Assembly: GCA_028564675.1 (NCBI GenBank)
Contig: JAOVVO010000373.1
Coordinates: forward strand, 1-64,000
Direction: 5' to 3'
DNA length: 64,000 nt
From: Onchocerca lupi
Lineage: Eukaryota; Nematoda; Chromadorea; Rhabditida; Onchocercidae
Shown: piece by piece, positions 12,106 through 25,390 of the stretch
Numbering within the stretch: the stretch's first letter is position 1
Layout of the letters: each line of letters opens with the position of its first letter
Translations under genes and position numbers: made by a program
Notes under the pieces: model-generated
Database searches by the model: none
What the model was told of the DNA's origin: nothing
The model's input: the letters and a program-made list of their open reading frames with translations, nothing else

Positions 12106-15100
12106 ATGACAATGTATGTATCATCCGATGCAGTCGATGCATATAGTATTGCAACATTAGCAGGTGCATCATATGCACAGCTATTATCACAATCATTGAT
12201 AACATGGCCATTGATATTTCTTCTATTTACATTACCAGCTGCAAATTTACTCATCAATTTAGGCTATGTTTCGGGTGCTGGACCCGTACTAACATTTTCA
12301 CGCATTGCACCAATCGCTTCCGGTAAGTAATGATTCAAAATTTTTCAATCGATAAATTGTATTCTTAAATATTTGTGCACTTTTAGAATGACATATGAAA
12401 TGCATTTTCACATTCTTCTTCTTATAAATTCTCAAATTTTATTTTCAAAAATGCAAAAATAAAACAAAAAAGAAACACAAACTTATCATATAGTAAAATT
12501 AGTAAAAATGAACGAATGTAAAATAAAAATTTATGCGAAAATCAACAATTTCATTTTTAAATTTATGAGAAATTCTAAACATAAATTTTTTTATTTAAAA
12601 TGTTTAAAAATTCAGAATTGAATTTCCATTTTTGATCAACAGAATATCCTTTTTTTTTCTTCTTTTTCTGAATTTTTTTCTTTTTCTTTTTTTTTTTTGT
12701 AATAATTTTTCTGATACTATATTAAAAAATTTATTGAATTCTTTCCTTTTCGTTTTAAAAATTTAATCGATTTTTGGAACAGGCTTCTTATGGTAATTCT
12801 TTTTTCTTCATATTTCATTTCCTCATTTTTCCATCACAATTTACCTCCTTCTTTTTTTTTTTTTTTCTTCATTTATTCTTGTTCTCATATTTAATTTTAG
12901 ATTTTGTGGATAATTTAAGGATGAAAGTCAAAGGGAAAGGAAGAAAGGAAGGAAGATAAGGAAAATTTGTTTAGTGAAGCATTCAAAATTCCTCCTTCCC
13001 TTGCTTCTCGTCCAATCTTTATTTTATCTATCTTTCTCAAGTTTCATCCATATAATTAAATCGATTGTGTAACTGAGAATTTGATGGTCACTCGAAAACA
13101 AAAGGAAATGAAATGACCGAAATTTAATGATCATTTGAAAAAGGAAAATAAAACTATTGAGGCAACATTTTTCTTTTCTCACATTTTATACAGTAAATTA
13201 CTGAAACTGCAAAACATGATAAGAATTTAAATGATTACTAAAAAAGAAAATAAAAAATAGCCATTAAATTAATTATTTGACATTTGCTAATAGCCTTTTT
13301 GCAATTGCTGTTAAAATACCAAACTTTTTTAGTTCCTTTTAAAATAAATTAACAATTATGAAATCAAATTTTTCATTTATCATTTTTTTGGTCCTAATTT
13401 TTTAATTTTTAAATCCTGTGAAATTTTCAAATAAGTTAAAACAACGATGTTGAAATTGATAAATTTAGGAAAAAAAGTTTTCTTGAAAGATGCAGAAAAA
13501 AGAAGAATAGAACGACAAAATAAAAGTTTCATTAAGGTTTTAGATAATTAAAGTGGAAAAAAAAAAGATCTAAAATGAAAAAGAATAAAAGCAGAAGTGA
13601 ACAATGAAAAAGGAAAATGAAAAAAAACGGAAAATTTTATGCTATTTTCTTATTTCAAATCAAATTTTGCTTCGAAAAAAAGCAAAAAAAAGATTTTTGA
13701 CACTAAAAAAATCAGCGTTAGAAATAAATATATGGGATGAAAATAAGAAGCAAAAAAAGTATATTAAAATTTTCTTTTTATTAATTTCTGGAAAATATGT
13801 AATTATATTCTTATATTTTACCTAATCTAAATTAATTTACTAATCTTTTTTCCTCTTTTTTTTTCATTTTTTTTCTTTTTATCAGTGATGAATAAAAAAA
13901 ATAATTGATAAAAAATTAATTTTGATATCTTAATATTACTGATTATAGTAATTTCAGTTGTTGTTTGTTTACTGAAAAAAAAAAAAAGATAATAGTAACG
14001 AATTTTTTATTTGTTTATTTATTTGTTCATTCAATTGTTTTTATGCATGTGCTTGTATTTATATATTCACATATATATATATATATATATCTAAATTCGT
14101 TCAATACGAAGTGATATCCGATGATAAATAATTCTAGAATACATGTAATAAAGCTTCCATGGCAACTGCTCGTAAATAAATGAAAAACTAAATTTATTGC
14201 ATAAATAAGAAAGGAAAATTATGAGAAGATATATAAAAAAAAAGGATACAAGTTGGCAATTAAATTAATGAGCTTAATTACTATTTATTAACAATTATAA
14301 AATTTTAATTTAAATTTTTTAATAAAAAAAAAAAAACAAAACAAAAAACAAAAACAAAAGCATACATCAAAGCTTTCTTCCTCTCTCTTCGTTAAAGCTA
14401 AGTAAATTCTTTCTTTGTTTTTTCAAAAACAAAAATTTTGTAATAATCAATTTTTAAATTTAAAAGAAAACAAATAAAGAGAGCAATGATCATTTGCTTT
14501 ATTAATTAAAGGTATCGGTTGGGCTCTTACATGGCTAGCTGGTGAACGATTATTTATTCGATCATTAACAGCTGCGCAGAATTTATTATACATATTTGTA
14601 TCAATACGAAAACGTTTGGATTGGGCGATTGATTGCGATCATAGTTACAATGATCATTTATGCGTCGAACTGTTGCGACCTAATATTTCGCATGGAAAAG
14701 CGCAACATCAACCGGATAATAATTGGCCAGCACAACAATTTAACAAGTTTTTTTTTTTTTTTTTTTTCAAATTTAACCATATTAAAATCATTCTTTCTTT
14801 CTTACAAAATATTGAATATTTCAAAAATAGCAAATTTTATTGATTGGATCATTCCAAATGAAAAGCGAAAACTTTTTTTTTCGTTTTCAAATTTATTTTT
14901 TTAAATTAAAATAAAACTGAAAAAATAATTTGCATGTTAATTATACATTTTTTTAGATATGCAATTCGAGGACTACCACATGATACCAATTTATCCAATT
15001 GGATACCAAATGTATGGTACTTTGAAGATCCTACTGTTATAAGGAAATTTTCGATTGAATTCCCGGCTTTTTCACTTACTCTTGCACATATTTCAATTTG

Positions 15101-18100
15101 GCTAATACTATTTTTAATTGTAAAAAAGTAATTCTTATCAAGAATTCGTTAATTTTTAATTAGAATTAAGAGGTCAAAAAAAAAAAAAATTAAAAAGAAA
15201 AAAAGCTTGCAGAAAATATTATGTTTTTTAAAAATAAAAATAATGCTAACTTGTTCCGAAAAAAATTGATTCATTAAATAATTTAATAATTTTTTTTTAA
15301 TTTAATTATTTATTTATTTATTTTTTTCAAGATATGGCACTAATCCAGGATGGTTTCTTTCACGATTTTGCCTGCTATTACCACTAACTTTATATACCAT
15401 TCTGATTTGCTGTCTTACAGTACTTGGATTTTCATTCGGTAAAAATAATGAGCGTGAAATTACACCGGAAAATATCGAAAAATATCCATTTCAGTATTTC
15501 TCCGAAATTCATGTAAGTAATTAAATTTCATTTTCCTATTTTACTCATATCATTATCCGTTTCAACATTTCTCTAAATCATATCAATTATCCACTCTCAT
15601 TTTCCTCTTCCTTTTTTTGTCCTTTTGGATATTTTATTTCCGAATGTATCAATTTAAACTTCTCTAATTTTGGCAATAAAAATTTCCAAATTATCCTTTC
15701 AATTGTTTTTAAGCGAATGGCAATACTTTCGTTCAGAAATTATTGAGAAAAAAAAATGAAATTTTATTTCAAATTATCAGAAAATAATTTTAAACTGAAA
15801 ATAGAAAATAAGAAAAAAGCAATTTTTTTTTTTCTTAAAGTTGTAAAAACATATTATTCACATAATATATCATTTTCAGGGTACAGCATTGTTATAATTG
15901 TCATTAGCTTTTTATAATTATCTTTAGTTGAAAACTATTATAATACTTTCATTCAAATATTCTTTTTGGCAACAAAATTAAGCTTTCAAATAAATGTGGA
16001 AAGAAAGTGTTTAGATAAACATAAGATTAATAAATACTTCAAGAAATGGAATAATCAACTAACGATATGAATAATTTCAGAAAGATTTCATATTTTTATT
16101 TAAATTTTACTTAAGTGATAATTTTTCAGAACTGTTCAAAGACTGATCCTTGCTTGTTTTATTAGGCAGCGATTAATTAATTCATTTGATTATCTACAAT
16201 AAAAAAAAAAAATTTAGTTCATCGGTTGTACATAAAAAGAAGTTAACTTATCAGTTACGTAAAATAATATTTAATTGATCGATTAACTTATCAAGATTTA
16301 AGCAATTACTCTAAATGATTATCTAATCGATTAGATAATTATTGCTCAATAAATTAGGTAATCATTTAGTTAATTGCTTAATACATCATGCAATAGAATT
16401 TCACTTTTTTTTTATTTCCATTGATATTTCCCGATATTCAGGGGTAAAATAGTGCAGTCATAAATTGCTATCATTATTATTATATTATCAATATCACTGA
16501 TTGGGAAATAAAGAGCACTGTTTCATTTTCATTTAATGTCATTGCAAAAAAAGAGAAAAGGAAAAAACTCAAAATTAATTTTAAAATATAAAACTTTTTT
16601 CTTTTTTCAGGGTTTCTTTCGTACCACAATTGCTTTAATGGATTATTCATCAGCTTTTACAGGCATTTTAATATTTGCCTCAAGTCGTATAAATTCTGGG
16701 AATAAGCCAATGAATGCTTTGGCCCTTCTTGCAGTCCAATTAGTATGCATAAACTATTTATATTTCTTTTGATCTATTCATTATTTACTAAATAAGTAAG
16801 ATATGACTTGAACATAATTGCTACATAATAAATTAAAACTTTTTTTTTTTGATGAAGACGAACAAGAGAGAAAGAGCAGAATTTATTTATTTTTTCTTAA
16901 CTCTATCTGCAATTCTTTTTCATAACGAGTTGTAACAAGGGAAATGTGAAAATGGAAAGAAAACATCAATAAGTGATGAAATAACTGAATTTCAACATTT
17001 TGCTTAGTTATTGAACTACAAAATTAATGATAAAATTTTATTAAACATTTTTTGAATTTAAATTTTTTAGTGACAACATATCATCAAAAAATGAAATTCT
17101 TTTATTTTTATGATATCGTTGGATTAAAAAATGATTTGCTTATATAAGCGCAAATTTGCCTAAACTTTGAAATATTTAAACAAGCATCACGTGCGAGAAT
17201 ATTGATAGCATCTAAAGAAGTAGTGTATGCGAGAATTTTGATAGCAAGTGAAAAAATAATATAATCGACTTAAAAAAAGTACAATTCGCGCGAAAATTTT
17301 TGATAATGCTTGAAAAAGTGACATAAGTTTGAGCATGTTGATAACACTTTAGAAAGTAACGCAAGCGAGAATGTTGATGACATCTGAAAAGTAAGGGAAT
17401 TTTTTTTTTCATTTTTCAATTTGTGCATTACTACTATTTCGTACGCAAAAAGCGATAAAGGCAATAGAAATTGCTTTTTATAATCTTATTTAAGAGTAAC
17501 TATATAAATAAATCTATACGAATAAAAATGTAAATATTCATTTTTCATTTCCACACAACTTTTCAAGTTCTTCACCGATTGATCTGAAATTTTCATGCAA
17601 CGTTGCATTCGAATAAGTATGTTTTTAAATAAGGTATGCGTTTAGAAACTTTCGGAGACATAAGATTTTGAACAAACAAAAATTTGCATTTTGTTTGAGT
17701 AGACTAGCTGGACCGTATTGGTGATTGTTTATTGATTAGAGGATGAGTTTATTTAGGTATTAGTAATTTAACAACTGATATTTGGTAACAAAATTCATTT
17801 TAATTTAATTATTCTTATTTTCAGTTACCGCCAACATTTTTTTACGTTCTCAAGGATGGTTGTAATGGACATTTGGCAAACGTGCAACCTGCTTATGATA
17901 GCTATGCGGCTACTGGTTTGTTGTTTTTCTTTTTCTTTTTTTTTCGAATTTAAATTCTAGAATTTTCTGATCTTACCTTGGTATTCTTTGGTAACTCGAT
18001 AAAACTTTTAAATTCCGTGGTAACTTTTCAGGATTTTTCTTTGGACTAGTTCAGTTTAAGGCTCCTACAAAATTGTGTAACCGCGGAACTGGTTAAAATG

Positions 18101-21100
18101 GTCATTTTGTAATAACTTAAATTTAATGACTATATAGCATTTGATCGTGAAAATTCTTTTAAAAGTTTTAGTTTACTCATGAAAAAGGAGTATTTTAATT
18201 TAGAAGAAACAGAAATTTGAATTGTACCAAATTTGGTCTTAAAGAATTTGTCGTAATGGAATTGGATAATCTCACATTTTTTGTGAATATATTTGCCTTT
18301 TCAAAAAGAAAAAGTTCATCAGATAGTATATAAACATATCACAAACAATATCGATTGAAATTTTCGATAAATTGTTTTGTTATGAAATCAAAATCTTTTT
18401 TTTTTTCACTTTGAAACTCTGATTTTACATTAATTTCGTTGTTTTTTAATTTCACTAATTAATTTTCATATGAAACATTTTCGTTTGATACGGCTGCGGC
18501 ATGTTTTGCTACAATTACTGGTGGACCAATTTGGGCAGTCTTATATTATATTGCCAATTTGCTTTATACTTGCATCGGTCCTATGGTTTGTATAAATTAA
18601 TTTATTTGAAATATGCTTCCTTATAAGATAAATGCAGTCAATAATTCTTGCAAAATTTCAAATTTCTTAAAAGAATTCAATGATGAAATAGAAATAAGCT
18701 AAAATGTTAGCACTAACGCTCTAGAGAAGGAAAGATTTTTCTTTAAAATTCAGATAGCGAAATATTAATTGAAATATACAAAATTTTTAGAGAAGAAAAA
18801 AAATTTAGATTTTATTAATCTTTAAATTGTCTATTATAAAAAAATAAAATAAAAGGAAGCTGGGAAAGAAATTTAAAAAGTGCCTAAAGCATAAAATTAT
18901 TCAAATTAAGCATTATTTCTAAATATCTTAGAATAGAACAATGACTATCGCTAACTTTATCATCATTCAATTTGAAATTTAAAGTTATGGTTAAAGTAAT
19001 TAACCTTTTAAATTAGTTTCAATAAATTTATCCAGGGAACATTATCTATTGCATGATCCGCATACTTACTGTTTGATAAATAAAAGTTGTATATGTTTAT
19101 GCAAAATGTATCAAAAGTGTATAAAAATGGTTAAATTTTACACCATAATACTGTAATGATAAAGTGATGTAGTATCATAGTAGTTTATCACAATATGAAA
19201 TACTTTTATCTAATTATCTAATCATATATGTCGTTAATTACTATCTTTCAGATCGTACTGTTGATATTCATTTACAATTCATTCGTAGAACAATTTCCAT
19301 TTGTGGAACAATTCCGAATACTTCTATTAGCTTTGCTATGTACCGTATTTGCCACAACGGGTCTTCTACTTTGTATGCCTGTCAGTATTACCATTTAAAA
19401 TAAATTTCCTTTTTTTTTTTTTTCGATATTTAATCAATAATCAAACATGTTATAATATTATAATTAAATATTCAATATCAAATTTTTTTTCAGTACGACA
19501 TTATAATAAGATCAATATGAGACATCCACTTTACTTTTTTGTAATATATATTTATATATGCTTCATTAATTTATCTTACAATTATGTCATTAGTATTATT
19601 ATAGCAATGTTTTCTTTTAATTACTTAGTTTTGCACGATTTCCATGATCCGTACAAATCTGATCTTTACATTTACAAGATATAACGAATCTAATCTTTAG
19701 AAAGCATGACGAATAATCGTTGTTTATTAATATTATAAATTTATATAATATTTTTAGATGGGTACATCATTTTCTACATTGCTACAATACGTCTCACAAT
19801 CATCAATCACGCAGTTATTCCTATTTGTTTCTATTTTTTTCATTTATGGTAAATGATTTTTTCTTTTATTTCAAATTTCAATTTATTATTTGAAATTTAT
19901 AGAATGTTCTACTATTTTTTTTTTCAAATCTGCTGAATATAGCAAATGTTTAAAATATCGAAGGAACCATCCAATTGTTCTGATTATGTATTTTTGGAAT
20001 TATCAAAAAAATCAAGAAATTGATGCGATCATGTTGTTTAAGATGAATAAAATCAAATCAATACGATAGGTATAATCAGGTGATATAAATGAAACAGGGT
20101 GATAGCTTGTCGGTCGAAATCGAGAATCATTTCGGGAAAAATTCGAGTACATACATGAATGAGATAACACAAAAATAGCTAGCATATTATATTAAATAAA
20201 TTAATTCTGATTATTTTATAAATTTTCTTCAATTATATCGTTTTCGACGTTTTCGATTTGTCGGATTGATGCAGATGTTAAAATTGTAAAATTCATTTGC
20301 AAATAAATTTAAATTCATTAGAATTATCTCTTAGGATGGTATAATTTGGATACAGATATACGCATAATGACAAATATCAATACGAATCGTTCATTGACAA
20401 TGTTTCTACTTGGTGCAACAAGTCCTTTATATACCATTTTACAGTTTACATCTGTACCTGCATTCCTTGTGGTTTGTTGTTTCTTGTTTTAATTTTTCTT
20501 TTTTTTTTTTTTTTTTTTTTTTGAAGTCTTTGCTTAACTTTCATGTTACTTTAACTACTCAAATAATCATAGAAAATAAGTTATTTTAAGCAATCTTTAA
20601 ATTTTAGGCAAAGTTAGTGAGTGTATTTGATTTGCTGATGGGTGGAATGGATATTGAAAAACACATCAATTATGGTACTGCATTTATATCATCATCCAAA
20701 ACGTTGAATCAATTTTTCGGATATTTGATATTGCTTGGACCAATAGCAATTATTACAGTTTTTGCTTTTGTTGCATTTTATATCAACGCTATCATATATA
20801 AAATGGTAATACCTTGATTGATTCAAAAAATCAATTCAAATTTTTAACATTCAGTTTTAAAATACTTTTAAATGGGAAGTTTTTTGAACATTGTATTGCA
20901 TAGGATTGATCGTTTTATTCAGATCATTGTGTTAAATTTTATTGTTAATTACGATTGAATGCAATGAATCAGAAAGAAATCTTAAAATATATTAGTCTTT
21001 ATTATAAAACCGATTCAGTCATTATGCTATAATTATTCGTTATTAGTTGCATATGGAAATATAATATATTGGCTTGTTTTCATATGATCTTATTGTAACT

Positions 21101-22783
21101 GCAAAATTATTCAATTTAAGATGAAATTTAAATGCATATTCATTCAAAGATATAACAGGCTGCTTACTTGATTTTCAAACTATATTTTCAATTTTGATTG
21201 TAAAATGTAATTTAAATGCATATTTCCAATTAAATATTCCAGCCATGGGGTACAATCACGGATGCAACAAGAGATTGGATTTCGCATACTTCACTTCGGC
21301 AGGTAATGGTTCCTTTTTTAAAAAATGTATCATTTTTAATTTTATATAAAATTTAGATTTAAATTATTTTTCCATTTTTTATCTTTGTTTTTTATTTTTT
21401 TAGACAAAATGGATAACCATTTTACTAGCTTAGCTCATATTAAAAACGAAAAAATAAATTAAAATGGAAGAATGATAGATTTGAAGATTTGATTTATAAG
21501 TGATCTATGATAATTATCGATTGTTATGGTCATGTAATAAAGGTTTTGGGCTAAGTAAAATTTGTCCCGAAAAAAAAGATTAATCTAATTGATATAGATA
21601 AACAGCAAGAAAGTAGCCTAATTTGAAATATTAGAAATTAAAAAAAAATTTTCAAAATATATAAATGCTTTTTTCCTTTTTTTCACTTATTTATTTTTCA
21701 GACAACAAATCCAAAATTGGCACCGATCTCACATCGTATATTCACCTCTTTTTTCAAGATTTCGTATCGAACTGCGTTATCTTTCATTTTTATTATTGAA
21801 ATATTCATTGGAATTATTTTGTTTTTCCTTTTTATTGGGTAAATTTTATGTATTGAATTAATTTATACTTACTGATTAATTTGCCGTAATAATTCTAATT
21901 CATTTATTCCAGTATTTAATTTAATTAATTTCATTTTCAATTTGCAGTAATGTATTTTATATTCGTTTTGCTAATAACAATATCAAGATGGCAGCAGCAG
22001 GTAATTTTCGCACCATTTTATTTCTTGGTCTCTTAACATTTCACATTTTATCATTGATTGAATTACGCTGGGCATTGAGAAGATGGGATCATTCATCCAA
22101 GTTAGTTGAAATTTTTTTAATTTGTTTTTTTTTTTTTTTTTATTTAGAAAATATTACCAATAAATCGCTTTTAATTTCATCATAATAATATGTTCTGAAA
22201 ATACTATAAGATGTCATAAAATTATTGTAAAAGCTATCAAATTCATTGAAATTACTTGTTAGGAGAAAATGACATTGTTGAATTGCCACTCATATTACTG
22301 TTGAAGCATTCAAGGAATATACCATATTTGATAAGTTCAGGAAGTATTTCTTGATTTTCATAAATTTTAGAATCAATCAATAATGCAATATTAAGCATTA
22401 CGCATCATTGAATTATGAATGAAAAAAATTTGATTTTTTCTCATTTAATTTGAAAAAGTTTAAATTTTAGATTAAATATGTATATAGCAACTGCAACAAT
22501 TGAAATGGCTTTCCTGAATGGTTATATGTGGGTTGCAGCAGTAAACCATTCTTGGGGTTTAAATTATCAACCATTTCTGGTAATTTTCGTAAATACCTTT
22601 ATTCGAGGTATTATGATTGCAATTGTGATAGCTATCCGTTGGAACATGACGGAAATGTCACATCCAACTCGCACACGTGACGCTACCGAGATTTATGATG
22701 CAACCGCTGATTTGGACAATGACGTAGAGCATGAGGATGATATACCAACGATTTATGAGATGCGACGTGATATATTTACATGA
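12106..22783 (+). CDS. Divergent SLC6-like (sodium:neurotransmitter symporter fold) membrane protein with extra C-terminal membrane segments
   Basis: I assembled 15 exons with consistent phase: 12106-12322, 14512-14746, 14957-15127, 15332-15512, 16611-16742, 17825-17915, 18470-18585, 19252-19380, 19758-19848, 20335-20471, 20608-20805, 21243-21302, 21702-21838, 21948-22100 and 22471-22783. They give about 786 residues against a usual 600-700 for SLC6. Family signs are GIGWA before TM3, an EL2 cysteine pair C114/C123 with the nine-residue spacing of neurotransmitter transporters, PAQQF before EL2's end, GGPIWAVLYY at TM8 and YGWYNLDTDI at TM10. TM1 lacks the usual Na+-site and WRFP motif. After TM12 come about four more hydrophobic segments (roughly residues 609-633, 651-671, 685-706 and 715-737) and an acidic tail (DLDNDVEHEDD). 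Transport activity is therefore uncertain. The N-terminus is short and an upstream exon could be missing. The acceptor of exon 7 is non-canonical. Confidence 0.75.
16298..16381. repeat. Nested inverted repeat / hairpin in an intron
   Basis: Arms at 16298-16327 and 16353-16381 are near-perfect reverse complements (TTAAGCAATTA...CTAAT). Inside lies a second perfect palindrome centred on ATCGAT, extending about 11 bases each side at about 16318-16340. The two foldings compete. The structure lies in the intron between exons 4 and 5 of the SLC6-like gene. Confidence 0.75.
17513..17718 (+). mobile_element. Short Helitron-derived element B (about 0.2 kb)
   Basis: It starts TCTATACGAATAAAAATGTA after a host A. 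It shares internal sequence with the 5' part of Helitron D (TTCTTCACCGATTGATCTG against TTCTTCACCGGTTGATTTG). It ends with the shared 3' block containing AAGATTTTGAACAAACAAA and GACTAGCTGGACC. The second arm of the terminal hairpin is missing, so the 3' boundary is approximate. It lies in the intron between exons 5 and 6 of the SLC6-like gene, in the same orientation. Confidence 0.65.
18467..18469 (+). other. Non-canonical splice acceptor (TTTTCAT) of SLC6-like exon 7
   Basis: The frame DETFSFDTAAACFATITGGP joins exon 6 in correct phase only if the intron ends at 18469. The intron end there reads TTTTCAT instead of TTTTCAG. No AG lies between the in-frame stop at 18460-18462 and this frame. 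The next AG (in GGGCAG, about 18537) would also keep phase but would delete about 22 residues of the conserved TM8 region. Confidence 0.6.
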
Positions 22784-22813
22784 TCGATTTTTAGTAAACA
22801 TATAGATTTGCGA

Positions 22814-22819
22814 AATAAA
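22814..22819 (+). promoter_or_regulatory. Poly(A) signal AATAAA of the SLC6-like gene
   Basis: A canonical AATAAA lies 31 bases after the stop codon of the SLC6-like gene, which gives a short 3' UTR as is common in nematodes. Confidence 0.55.
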
Positions 22820-22980
22820 TCATTTATTTCTGGCTTCCGTGATGCTATAAGCTTGATTGCATGTATTGATTTACCGAAATGAATTGTAATGTATAAGTCA
22901 TCCATAAAGTTATTGAAACTAATGATGTATCCAAATATCGTCAATTCTTTGCATTATGAAACAATGCCGAATCATAGTCT

Positions 22981-23035
22981 CATCGATTGATCGATTGATT
23001 GATTGATTTGTTAGCTGCTTGATTGGTTGATTCAA
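22981..23035. repeat. GATT/GATC tetranucleotide repeat
   Basis: Imperfect runs of ATCGATTGATCGATTGATTG units, then two further GATTGGTTGATT variants. Confidence 0.65.
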
Positions 23036-25082
23036 CAAACTAATAGTTTGCTTTATATCAAGTAAATCCAATGGATGAAGATTTTCTTTCAAAATTTAGT
23101 AAGCATATTCTAGAAATCTAATGATTCCAAAAATCTAATTTTTTCTTTCATGATGCTTGAAAAAAAAACATATTGATTTAAAAAAACAAACAAATAAAGC
23201 ATTGTCATCAGAATTATCCATTTTGTAATTGACGTGATTGTATGACAAATATAGACTTATATGACTCTTCCAAAAACGTCAATCGTCAAGATAAGCCATC
23301 TCAATCAATCATGTTTTCTCAAATTATCAGTGATTGAGTTTCTAATTAAATTTTGATTTGTATAACTTATTGCTATCATTTCGTTTCCTTCAACGATATT
23401 CGTGTGTGTGGAGAAATAATTTGGAAACTTTTCCGCATTATTATTATTATATATGACGTAATCAAAAAAAAATGAATTATTCATGAAATTGAGAAATTAT
23501 TACTCTGCAAATTCTTATTCAAGGGAAAAAAATATTCTAAAAATTTTCAAAAAATTGTGAAATGTTCAAAAAATTTTCCTCACTTTCATTGATTTATTTC
23601 ATTCTTTGTCATTTATTTACTTGGTTTTTTCTTTCTTTCTTTTTTTTTTTTTTTTTTCAATGTATTTTCATATAAAATTTTTAAATTAATTGCTTATTTT
23701 TTTAAACAATCAATCATGTTTTAATTGCTCATTTTTTAAATTAATTGCTAAATAAATTAAAATGAATTGCTCAAAATTAATTTTTAAAATAATTGCTCAA
23801 AATTAAATACTAAATTAATTGCTTATTTTTTTTTTCTTCCAAAAAAATATGAAAAAAGAAGAAAAACTATGTTTAAAAAAATGCAGAAAACTTGTGATGC
23901 ATTATTACATATGAAAATAAAAAATAGTAAAATACTTCGGAATAGATATGTTTAGCGTTACTTGAGCTTTTTCTTCATCTATTCCTTATGTATGTTAAAA
24001 ATTTGGAAAACTTGAAATATGTTGTTAGACTAAGTTTTATGGTATTCTGTCGATGCTCAAATTCTGGTATTTTTCTCAGATCCCTATTCCGGCATATATC
24101 GGGAGAGAATGAATGAAAGTATTTATTTATTAGTATTATTCCGTACGAATATTAATCCTTCAGTGACAAATGCAATATTACTCCCTTATTTCATTCAGTG
24201 TTACATTTTGAATATCCAGAAGATATTTGTAATTTAAATTGTTATTATCGATTAGTTTTTAAATTATTAGGTGGCTAATAGCCACATTTTTGGACTTATA
24301 AGTGGAGTTGGATGTTTGCAAAAGATAGCAACAAGCATTTTTATCAAGAAAGCTCGAGATTATGATAAAATTTTTAATATCACTTTTCTGAGCCATGTAT
24401 GATTGAAATGGTTAGAAATAGTGTTATGATGGAAATTCATCAAGTTCCATTACGGTAGATTTCTCAAATCTATTAATTTATTTCGTTCTATAGATTTTTT
24501 TCTATCTCTTTATGAACAAGTTAGGAAATTTCTCCAGAATTTGAGTCTTTTTATTGAATGATTCAAAGAAACCAGCTTTTAATTTTAGATTTAGAAATAT
24601 CGATTGATATCACTGAGATTGAAATGTAAAAAAAAAAAAAGTAGGAGAGATAAGGAAAGAAAAGGAGGGAAAAAGCTGTTCAGATATTTTTTGAAGAATT
24701 GCTTTTCCTAAAGTTTATAACAATTCTCTGCAGATTACCCTCTTATTTGCTACAATTTGAATCTAAAAAGATTTTTTTTTTTTTATTATATTGACTTCTT
24801 CAATTTCGAGATGTTTACTTCTGGCTCCAAAAGATGTTTGCTTTTATTTGCAAAATTGTCATACATTCTGTAATGAATGGAAGTTTTTGATTTCAATTTT
24901 TGAGCTTTTCACTCATTCTTCTCAAAGTATTATCATCGTATAGCAAAATTTAATGGTAAAATGGTTAATATGATAGAGCTTTCTGGAAATTTCAAACTTT
25001 ATGCTCAGTTGCTAACACAGATAATTCGAGTTCCTAGTAATTTAACCAAAAAATGAGGAAAAAGAAATATTTTGATGGTTGA

Positions 25083-25390
25083 AATCATAAACTTTCTATT
25101 CTAATAGAAAAACGGATTTACGGAATTTATGGGTTAGTTTATAAATTATTAATGGAATTATGGGATTTATAATTTAATGGATTTATGAATTATTTATCAT
25201 AAATTGGAATTTTCTATCCTGATAAAAAAAATGGATTTACAGACTATTCATTATAGAATTAAATTTAAAACTTCTTATTATCGTAGAAAAACTAATCTAC
25301 AGATTAATTATTAGAGAATTGAAATTTATAATTTCCTATTCTAGTAGAAAAATAGGCTTATGGACTTATTATAGAATTAAAATCTAGAAA
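25083..25390. repeat. Degenerate tandem array, four units of about 60-75 bp
   Basis: Each unit contains a TTTCTATTCTAATAGAAAAA-like segment, then GGATTTACGGA, then ATTATAGAATTAAA. Units start near 25086, 25205, 25268 and 25330. The core TTCTAxTAGAA is palindromic, so each unit can form a small hairpin. Confidence 0.6.

Noticed and set aside
12069..12257. Minus-strand open frame opposite SLC6-like exon 1
   Set aside because: Shadow of the plus-strand exon; no family similarity and no splice support.
24080..24240. Short open frame after a CTCAG, considered as an exon
   Set aside because: No partner exon, no recognisable protein and composition similar to the surroundings.
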